DNA from: Galeruca laticollis
Lineage: Eukaryota; Arthropoda; Insecta; Coleoptera; Chrysomelidae
Assembly (NCBI GenBank): GCA_963921935.1
Contig: OY998175.1
Span: 289,114,246-289,178,245 of the forward strand
DNA length: 64,000 nt
Direction of reading: 5' to 3'
Under the pieces are notes generated by a model. The model did no database searches, was not told the DNA's origin, and saw nothing but the letters and a program-made list of their open reading frames with translations. Every line of letters begins with the position of its first letter. Within the stretch, counting starts at the first letter, position 1. Below are positions 56,588 to 64,000 of the stretch, in pieces. The position numbers and the translations under genes are program-made.

Positions 56588-57098
56588 CCATTTAAAAATC
56601 AAAAATCAATTATGGAAAACTTTTGACTTCTATTTCCTTACTTTCCCGGACTATAAAAAAATTTTCTTCATAAAAAGCTCTAGGATTTCTGAAGAATAAC
56701 AATTTCAAAGAATGTTTGGCTTTCCAAGAAATTACATATCCATTTTTTTTGTTTCTTGAATGGAGCACTTTTTCCACCTTTTTCCTTTTCCCTTTTCTCC
56801 TCAAACGATGCATATAATTTTATTAAACCAATTTTATTCGGCCATTTACTCTTGATCCTAATAATTAGTTAAAAAAAAACAAATAATATAAGTCCGACAA
56901 CTCCTACCTACCAAATTAAAAGAATTTTTTCTCCGCACAATAATACTATTATTTTGTTATTTAAAAATAAATTCAAATCACTTTTTAAATTACGGGAGAG
57001 TTATATTAATTCGTAAATTCGAGAGTGTGGCAAAACAACTCAAAAGTTGACATTTCGATTAAAAACGGAATCATACCTATATAAGATAAAAAACTTAC
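56588..57098. other. Rest of hAT intron, no gene
   Basis: It contains the right arm of the inverted repeat pair and AT-rich sequence. The open frame at 56,610-56,813 (minus) is Lys/Arg-rich, but I do not recognise it, and part of it lies within the repeat. Confidence 0.4.
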
Positions 57099-57510
57099 CG
57101 AATATTCACTTGGAGTTGTCCGGCTCTGCAGCCAGTTTAAAACAGAGCTAGAATTATTCGGATTTTCATTAATTTCTTTCTTTTACGGAAAGGCTTTTTC
57201 GTAAGAATCTTTATTTTTACTTTGTAAATGTCTTTAAGACGTAGTTGTCCCATTTTTCATTTTGAGTATAGTTGATTTTCTTGTACATAAAGTGCATACT
57301 GCTGTTCTGTCTGTTTTTTCTGCCCTGGACTAATTTCAAAAAAACTAGAGACCTTTATGATTTTAATTGTTTTTCGTGATTTTCGAATATGTCGCGAGAA
57401 CTGTTGGAAGACAAACTTCCTTCCCCTTCTTCTGCCACATATTCGGATTCGCTGTCTTCAAAGGGTTCCTCGATATCGACCATATCTGATAGGGTATTGT
57501 TGTCACTCAT
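57099..57510 (-). pseudogene. hAT transposase 5' exons: acidic start and BED zinc finger
   Basis: Exon 1 starts at ATG 57,510: MSDNNTLSDMVDIEEPFEDS, then acidic to SSNSSRDIFENHEK, with a stop near 57,357. The next exon (about 57,325-57,099) has the BED-type pattern AVCTLC, then NGTTTS, RHLQSKNKDSY. A TAA replaces the expected Leu between S and RHLQ, and the second His of the finger is Asn. It ends TTPSEYS at the GTAAG donor. BED fingers bind transposon ends; this one cannot. Confidence 0.75.
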
Positions 57511-57828
57511 ATTTTTTGTAACTTGTTTCAACAGGTTAGCTGTGAGCTGTGACTGTGACTGAGAAATCTCAGAATTGAACGTTGAAACAAAGGGCGGAGG
57601 AGAGATTGGTTTGTAGACGTAACACGTAATCGGCCAGGTGGGGGAAAAAGCTTGAAGGCTTCAAAAAGCTTGGTAAAGATTGAAAAATCTTGGTAACCAA
57701 GCCAAGCCTGGACTTAGAAAACCAAGCCAAGCCAAGCTTTTTCTTTTAAAAAAGCTTGGTCTTCAAGCCAAGCCAACCTTTTTGTTTTCAAGCCAAGCTA
57801 CTTGGCTTGGTGGAACACTGCTATCGAT

Positions 57829-58183
57829 AAAAAGAAGTGGACGAACAAATTCACAAATTTCTTGAACATAAAATTAGCCAACTAAGCTCAAGTACCTGTT
57901 TTTAACCCTTCTGGTTGGTACCCAAAAAACAAGATGCTTCAAATTTCGCGGAGTAACAGATTATAAACGTCTTAACGAAAAATCATTGATAACTAGTACC
58001 CATTTACTATTATAAAGGACTTAGGTATTAGATAAGTTAGGTAGATACCAATATTTCATAGCTTTGGATCAAGCTTCAGGTTTTCATCATCTAGAAATGG
58101 CTGAGAAAGATATAGAGAATACAGCTTGTAGCACCGTATCCGGACACTGGGAATTTGTCCGAATGCTATTCGGTTTGAAAAAT
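57829..58183 (+). pseudogene. Errantivirus-type RT, second piece
   Basis: It resumes the RT cut at 45,990: KEVDEQIHKFLEHKISQL, then LVPKK, further degraded palm sequence and GHWEFVRMLFGLKN in mixed frames (a start of TGHW...PFGL motifs, one residue changed). It ends at a second insertion at 58,184. Many frame breaks. Confidence 0.8.
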
Positions 58184-58767
58184 AAACGGTTTTAAATATT
58201 ACAACTAACTTATCTGCGGCCCTGAATAATATTCAAATTTACTATCTAAAGGCTTATTTCCACAAAGTGGATATAACTCATCTGGTGAGCTGATCAATCA
58301 ATAGGGTCCATCTGTTAGATGTCCTGAATAATGTTCAATCATAAAATTGTCACTTGTAGACACTTTGGGGGATGTATCGTGCTAACAAACCAAAATTTCT
58401 CAAAAAAATTCTCCAAAAATGACAAAAATTTGGTACTTTAAGTACCATAGTGCCCGTTGTACTAGTTTCAGTGAGCTGAATATCAATAGGATTCATCTTT
58501 AGGACGCTCTGAATAATATCCAATCATAAAATTGGTCACTTGTATATACTCCGAACACTGTATCGTACTAACAAACTGAAATTCCGTATCGTACTTAAAG
58601 TACTTTAGCACCTGTTGTACTGGCTCTGGTGAGCTAAAAACCATTTTTTTGGGTTGTTGTTGAATGGAAAACGTAAAAATAACTTAAAAAAGAATTTTTA
58701 AATTTCCAACTTTTTTTGGGGTAAACCAATACTTTTCTCGCATATTAGATAGGTTGGGCGGAAAAGT
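58184..58767. mobile_element. 584-bp insertion in RT, with internal duplication
   Basis: A non-coding insertion between the GLKN and [10 protein letters not shown] segments of the errantivirus RT. It contains two diverged copies of a roughly 240-bp unit ('ctgaataat.ttcaatcataa', 'gtatcgt.ctaacaaac') near 58,270 and 58,480. Ends and family not identified. Confidence 0.6.
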
Positions 58768-59455
58768 AATACCCCAGTTACCTTTCAGCGGGTAATGGAT
58801 AATTTTCTACGAGGTATACAAAATGAAAAGAGCCTTGTCTACCTTGATGATATAATCGTTTTATCCACTTCAATATAGACCCATATAGAGAGACTAAAAT
58901 ATGTATTGACTTAGGGAATCTAATTTCAAGATTCAATTAGATAAATCGGAATTCCTGAGAAAGGAAGACGCCTCTCGCGGGTATGTAGTAACCTCTACTG
59001 GAGTGAAATGCAGCCATGATAAAATAAAACCCATCAAAGATCACCCTTTACCTAAAATTACTAAAGAAATCGAAGGATTTTGGAGACTGCTAAGATATTA
59101 TAGGCGCTTCATAGAAAACTTTACCAACTTGTCGAAACCACTGACAAAATGTCTAAAAAAGGCGCGACAAATGAACACAATAACGAACTCGTATCGTGCT
59201 TGGAAACATGCAAAAACATTCTGACCAGTGACCCAATTCTCCAGTATCTCGACTTCACGAAACCTTTCAATTTGACCACAGACACCAGTAATGTAATACT
59301 CGAAGCAGTGCTTTACCAATGTCCTATAGGAAAATATCTTTCAAAGGCTTACGCATCACGAATACTCAAGAAATTCGAACGCAATTATGATACCACAGAA
59401 AAAGAACTTTTGGCTATTGTATGGACCACCAAATACTTCCAACTTTATTTGTATG
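58768..59455 (+). pseudogene. Errantivirus-type RT palm end and RNase H
   Basis: [16 protein letters not shown] is followed by the intact RT active site YLDD (58,840-58,851). The connection then has GFWRLLRYYRRFIENF. RNase H begins at about 59,220: SDPILQYLDFTKPFNLTTDT has the first Asp, YASRILKKFERNYDTTEKEL the Glu, then LAIVWTTKYFQLYLYG. It is cut at 59,456 by another insertion. Frameshift near 59,150. Confidence 0.8.
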
Positions 59456-60272
59456 GAATAGTATACTGTGCATCAAGTGGGGAAACTTCAACTTCTCTCA
59501 GGAGTGTGGAAGTTTCTGGCACGAGCCTGAAGGGCGAGTGAGAATAGTCTATTGTGCAACAAGTGGGAAAGGTTCAACTTTTCTCACGAGCGTGAAAGTT
59601 TGTGGCACGAACCAAGGGCGAGTGCCGCAAACACATGAGTGAGTGAAGTACTTTTCCTACATGTTGCACACTATACTTTTTCAACAACTGCACCAATTTA
59701 AAGAATACAAGTAAATAGTTTTGTAGAAAAAGTCTAAGCATCGAGGACCATCAACCGAAAACGACTGGGCATCGAGTGTAAGTTTCTTGAATGGCTGGGC
59801 ATCGAGTGTCCCCTACTAGATTCTCCATATAAATGTATGTAGTGTGGGCAAAGGTCCGTGAGAAATAATATTTCTCACAGTGTGAGCAATATATGGTTTT
59901 GAAATTAAGTAATCTATGAGAAATACGCTACTTTTCATTGCAGTTGTAGAAAAAAGTACTTTCCTCACATGCTGCACACTATACTTTTTCTACAACTGCA
60001 CAAATTTAGAGAATATAAGTGAATAGTTTTGTAGAAAAAGTCTAGGTGGATTGAGGATCCCCTGCTGAAAGCGGCTAGGCATCGAGGACACCCTGCTGAA
60101 AGCGGAGAGCGGCTAGGTCTCGAGAATCCCCTACTGGATTCTCCATATAAATGTATGTAGTGTGGGCAAAGTGCCATGAGAAATGAAATTTCTCACAGTA
60201 TGGGCAATATGTGGTTTTGAAATTAAGTAAGCTAACAGAAATACACTACTTTTCATATCAGTTGTAGAAAAA
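59456..60272. mobile_element. 817-bp insertion with about 310-bp tandem units
   Basis: It splits RNase H between YLYG and ITIVCDQKPLQWLF. Two units (about 59,647-59,952 and 59,953-60,272) share 'tgcacactatactttttc', 'tagttttgtagaaaaagtct', 'ttctccatataaatgtatgt' and 'tggttttgaaattaagtaa'. A shorter pair of 'cacgag...gggcgagtg' repeats precedes them. No gene is present. Confidence 0.7.
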
Positions 60273-61990
60273 AAAATTACCATTGTTTGTGACCAGAAAC
60301 CACTCCAATGGCTTTTTCTCTAATAGACCCAGAATCCAAACTCATTAGATGGCGAAATAAATTAGACGAATTCGATTGTAAATAAACGTGGAAGCCTTAA
60401 TATTAATGCGGATGCATTATATAGAATAGAAATAAATACTAAAGAAACAAATGAAATTTCTAATGATCAACATTTTTGGAATAATTTGTTTGGGCATATA
60501 AGTTTTAGCAATGAACCAATTCCATCTCAATCTCAACGAATTGATAATACATCTTCACTATTTACGATTGAAAATGAACTAAAAATTCTGATAACAGAAG
60601 TAACCCAAGAAGAAAACCCTGACCCAGACATTATATCCTAGATAGTAAATCCCGAAACTCACATAGATAATGGAAATTTGTCGATAACGAACTCAACTGA
60701 CTGTATACTACAGCAGATAACAACGGACGGTCAAAATAACCCAACGATGTTATAATTAACGTAGAAGATAACGAGTCTCTTACAATTCATTCTAATACTG
60801 AAAAAAATCCGATAATAGATATTCCTATCGCAAAATGTACAGTCAAAATATAATTCGTTCAGTTTTACATTCTCCGCTAGAACATAAATTTAAAGTGCTA
60901 TTCGAGAAGAAGAAAAGAATAACTGTGCAAAAATAACCTGGAACAAGACGTTATTAATTTCATTCCACCAAGTCTTCAATATCATGTTCATTTCGAAAGC
61001 CCCGAAATATACGAACAATTTTCGACAATATTTCCAAAATATTTCATATCAAATTCAATTCAATTAAAACGTTGTATCACAAAATTAATAGATGCAACAG
61101 ATCAAGGAGAAATCAAAACCATTATACATAACTAACACTCAGGAAACACGAATCACCGAGGAATAGTTGCAACTTATTCAAGACAGAAGAAAAATATGAG
61201 TGGCCTAACCTAAAAGAATCCGTACAAATATTTATACATAAATGTAAAAATTGGCATCAAAGCAATTATGAACGAAACCCAATGTATTTGCAATTAAATT
61301 TCACCAGAACCGCATCGAAGTCTTTCGATATTGTGCATTTAGATTATTTTACAATGGAATAAACAAAATTTTCAACTATTACTCATAGCTTTCCTAAATA
61401 CGCTCAAGCCAATCACATAAATTCTGCCTCTGGTACGAAGTGGTAGAGAGTCTTATCAAATTCTTCTCCCACCATATAAATTTCAAAACAAATCATAGTT
61501 GACAATGGCACAGAATTCCAAAATTTCGTGATAACCAAACCACTAAGCCTTTATACAACAAAAGTTCTTTTTACCTCTCCCAATCATCCTCCATCCAAGG
61601 GGAAATAGAAAGACTGCATTCAACTCTAATAGAACATATGCGATTCCTAAATACTCAAGGTTTCTCAAACACCCCATTTAGAATGAAAATATTATATGCG
61701 ATACTTGCCTACAATCATACAATCATTCGATTCATTCCAGTAGAAAAATGAAACCGGTAGACACAGTCAACGGACGTATTAATAAAATACTCTTAAATGA
61801 TTACATGAAAAATCCCGAAGAAAAACAAAATTATTGTACTCAAAAATTAGTTTTGATTTAACCGAAAAGAAAAAATTACTTCTGAACTAAATACAAATCG
61901 AGACAAACCAGAAATATTTAGACGTAGTCAAAAAGAATATGTAAGAAAACACATACGACAAAGATACAATTAAATTAAAAACAGTCAACT
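60273..61990 (+). pseudogene. Errantivirus-type RNase H end and integrase
   Basis: RNase H resumes with ITIVCDQKPLQWLF. The integrase is recognisable from about 61,190: WPNLKES, KCKNWHQSNYERNP, then the catalytic core with DIVHLDYF (first Asp), IIVDNGTEFQNFVI (second Asp) and GEIERLHSTLIEHMRFLN (Glu), followed by MKILYAILAYNHTI. The C-terminal part is near 61,850-61,975 (KPEIFRRSQKEYVRKHIRQ). It would insert the element's DNA. Multiple stops and shifts disable it. Confidence 0.8.
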
Positions 61991-62199
61991 TCGCACATAA
62001 AACAGCTTCAACTGAAAATCGAGATTAGGTACATATGGACAACTTGAAACGTCCCCGGAAAAAACCTGAAAATATAAACTTACGTACGATATTTTTACAC
62101 AACTTTCACACGTAATATTAAGATAATAATTTAGAATGAAGAATTTTGCTTTATTTAAGATTTTCTGGTAGTATCGAAATCCAGGATAAAATACCAATT

Positions 62200-63382
62200 A
62201 GAAATCTAGTTAACAATCCCGGGTTGCTACTCTTTGAGTTAGGAACCGTAAAAATTTGAATGTACAGTTATGGACCTATACACTACTATGATTTGAACTC
62301 AGTTATCTTGGAAATATATACATTACGTATTCAAGCCGCAAAAGTGAGCGCCTTTGCTGATCAAAATTTGTAATAGGCTAATGATCTCTCAAATTATTAT
62401 AAATTGCTTGACTTCGCGGAAAACAAGATTACAGATAAGCTAGTAGAAATATTACCCCATCCTTTAAGAATAAAAAGAGGCCTAATAAACGGCCTAGGAA
62501 CTGTTTTTACATCTATCACTGGATATTTAGATTCTAACGATGAAGAAAGATTTGTAACTCTCATCAACGAATTACGAAATAACCAAAATAATTTAGCTAG
62601 TAGTATAAGGAATCAACATTCATTATCAGCCTCACTCATTTATAAATCCAATAAAACGATGGGACCAATAACCAATAATGAAACAATTGTGGAAACCAAA
62701 ATCAAATTTATCCATAGTTTAATCACTATTCAAACAAATAACGAATATTTTAGGCGTATTAGGTTGGCAATTAGCTTAATCATAGATCTGTATCAAATTA
62801 TTAATTCGGTTTCGAACGATACTGAAAATTCGATTACATTTGCCCAACTTGAATTAAAACTTCCGATTCAATCAAACAATTAAAGAATTTGGAAAAAATA
62901 TCAACCAATAACGTATTGTCCTAAGAAATTGAATTCGATAAAATTAATTAAAATTGGTTGCTACTTATATAATAACAAAATTTCATATATTTTAGTTTAG
63001 TTTAAGGTGATAATACCTGACAGTAAATGTTTAATTACAAATGGTGTCAACTTCGCATATTCATGTAAACCATGCAAATAGATTCTTCCTAAGCCGTATG
63101 TCTGCCCGAGAATATACCTTCAGGAAATTTAAAAAGACAGGCCATGTGAAACAAACTTGCTTGAAATGAAACGCACTTCCACCTATGAGAAAACCAAATT
63201 TCAATTGTCAAAGCCACTTCTAAAACAACTGAACAATTTCCATTGGCTGTACATCATTCCATCCCAAGATACGGTGAATTTCAAATATCTCAATCAAGAG
63301 GAGAAAATATTTTACAACTGGTATTTATTTTTTAGAAATTCCTTAGTGATGCCTAGTAGTAGCACATCATACAGTCTTAAAT
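62200..63382 (+). pseudogene. Errantivirus-type env (fusion-protein-like), degraded
   Basis: An N-terminal trace at 62,210-62,390, then a 159-codon frame (62,404-62,883). It contains a furin-type site R-I-K-R (62,467-62,478) followed by GLINGLGTVFTSITGYLD, the fusion-peptide region shared by insect errantivirus Env and baculovirus F proteins, then a heptad-like helix. Degraded frames lead to 63,157-63,384 (CETNLLEMKRTS-type Cys and KQLNNFHWLYIIP). The transmembrane end and 3' LTR are missing, because the SAP-gypsy LTR starts at 63,422. Stops and frameshifts prevent function. Confidence 0.8.
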
Positions 63383-63421
63383 AACCACAACTTTATTTTA
63401 GTTTTATTCAGCCCATACTAC

Positions 63422-63901
63422 TGTTACGAAACAGCACACTGGTATAGTCCCTAAAACCGACCCTGTCTAAGCCAGGTATAATAGTTAAAATTATGGCGGA
63501 TACGCAGTTATAAAAAACTGTTACGATTGAGACTATCTTATCTATAACTGGTTTTTGTGACCAGAGTTATCTAGAAAAGGCCAGAAGAATTATTTGTGTG
63601 TATAAGCCGCTGCCCGAAATTCTCTAGTACAAAAGGCACTAGTATATAAGGGGACTGATCAGAAAGAGTTAGTTAGTTGATAATTTGACATCGTGAGATA
63701 AAAAAGTAAATATAAAGTGTTTATATAAATTAGTTTGAGTAAATATACAGTTAATATAAAGTAATAATTAAGTGATTAGTTAAGTATATATAAATTAAGT
63801 GTTACTGAGTTAGTGTTTAAATAAATTAGTAAGTAGCCATACCGAGTGTTTAAAATTTATCCCACCCGTTTATTGTTTAAATAAATAACAAAAACATTAC
63901 A
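63422..63901 (+). mobile_element. 5' LTR (480 bp) of SAP-Gag gypsy element
   Basis: Starts TGTTACGAAACAGCACACTG and ends AAAACATTACA. The same family as the LTR at 9,067-9,526. Short AT repeats ('agttagtt', 'taagtg') precede the end. It is inserted in the env remnant of the errantivirus. Confidence 0.9.
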
Positions 63902-63902
63902 T

Positions 63903-63919
63903 TGGTGTCAGAAGTGGGA
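63903..63919 (+). promoter_or_regulatory. Primer-binding site, tRNA-Leu type
   Basis: TGGTGTCAGAAGTGGGA directly after the LTR plus one T. Fully complementary to the insect tRNA-Leu 3' end as I remember it. Confidence 0.7.
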
Positions 63920-63945
63920 TAATATAAATAAATTGCTACGCAAAA

Positions 63946-64000
63946 ATGGCCAAGAGACTATGTGATCTGAAAGTCACGGAATTAAGAGCAGAATTGGAAG
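63946..64000 (+). CDS. SAP-domain Gag start of gypsy element (cut by window end)
   Basis: ATG at 63,946 opens a frame MAKRLCDLKVTELRAELE that runs off the window. It matches the start of the SAP motif in the deleted copy at 9,022 at 13 of 18 residues. The distance from primer site to ATG (27 nt) is the same as in the other copy. Whether the rest of the element is intact cannot be seen. Confidence 0.75.
   Translation, partial: MAKRLCDLKVTELRAELE

Larger units (their letters stand above)
52369..56656. repeat. Inverted repeat pair around Crypton and foldback
   Basis: 'tagtccgggaaagtaagg' at 52,369 reads back at about 56,639-56,656. Similarity continues inward for about 70-80 bp: 'ataactgatttttcattttt' against 'ataattgatttttgattttt'. 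The right arm stops exactly where the foldback begins (56,587). The two may be the ends of one larger element. Confidence 0.6.
52223..57098 (-). other. Expanded intron of the hAT transposase gene (4.9 kb)
   Basis: Donor GTAAG (57,094-57,098) follows the BED exon (...TTPSEYS). The acceptor TTTCAG (ending at 52,223) precedes the catalytic exon. Everything between (Crypton, snapback hairpin, foldback) appears to be later insertion into this intron. The splice limits rest on motifs and domain order only. Confidence 0.6.
45990..57828 (-). mobile_element. 11.8 kb hAT composite with 8-bp target duplication
   Basis: The right end is CAGTGTTCCACCAAGCCAAG read inward (ending at 57,820), a hAT-type terminus. 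The left end (CGGAGATTCACAGG, from 45,998) is a diverged match. The duplicated target is GTATCGAT (45,990-45,997) and CTATCGAT (57,821-57,828), 7 of 8 the same. Both ends hold arrays of AAGCCAAGC/GCTTGGCTT in direct and inverted order (46,015-46,150 and 57,640-57,815), probable transposase sites. The original element had a minus-strand BED-hAT gene; an RTE tail, PLE, tyrosine recombinases and a foldback were added later. Confidence 0.85.

Noticed and set aside
56610..56813. Lys/Arg-rich small protein
   Set aside because: Overlaps the inverted repeat arm, no known features, inside an intron of a dead transposase.

Overview
This 64 kb window looks like transposon-rich, AT-rich insect DNA. I cannot assign any complete host gene. 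The insect call rests on family content: an env-bearing errantivirus-type gypsy element, piggyBac, hAT, DUF4817-type mariner, Crypton, RTE and several Penelope-like elements (PLEs), with short GT-AG introns. A beetle is my guess, but only a guess. Nearly every recognisable reading frame belongs to a mobile element, and most are broken.

Layout. 0-10 kb: a gypsy integrase fragment, a 41-bp minisatellite, a PLE remnant with inverted ends, a 2.3 kb foldback element, a deleted gypsy element with a SAP-domain Gag and an LTR (minus strand), and a LINE fragment. 10-23 kb: mostly empty, with a 0.4 kb hAT-like MITE, a broken intron-containing DUF7869-like gene and a PLE 3' fragment carrying a hammerhead-ribozyme core. 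23-29.5 kb: a young RTE retrotransposon in twin-primed (5'-inverted) form whose 5' end is tRNA-like, followed by a PLE whose two 0.66 kb ends form a nearly perfect palindrome. 29.5-35.2 kb: PLE terminal palindromes, a foldback element, a 118-bp tandem array and a Tc1 remnant. 35.4-41.9 kb: a three-level nest, with a LINE endonuclease split by a piggyBac element (TTAA target site) that is itself split by a mariner-like element (TA target site).

42.2-63.4 kb is one old errantivirus-type provirus (LTR, tRNA-Ser-type primer site, gag, protease, RT, RNase H, integrase, env). Its RT is split by an 11.8 kb hAT composite with an 8-bp target duplication. The hAT transposase gene has a 4.9 kb intron holding a near-complete Crypton tyrosine recombinase, a snapback hairpin, and a foldback element with a cysteine-rich CXC-like coding loop. 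Other hAT cargo includes an RTE tail, a further PLE and a second tyrosine-recombinase fragment. A younger SAP-Gag gypsy element starts at 63,422 inside the env remnant and runs off the window.

The target duplications and frame continuity give relative ages. The errantivirus is older than its hAT and SAP-gypsy insertions. The LINE is older than the piggyBac, which is older than the mariner. The RTE and the 26.5 kb PLE look youngest. Most promising for follow-up: the tRNA-like 5' end of the RTE, the ribozyme-bearing PLE fragment, the CXC-carrying foldback, and the Crypton with possible inverted flanks.
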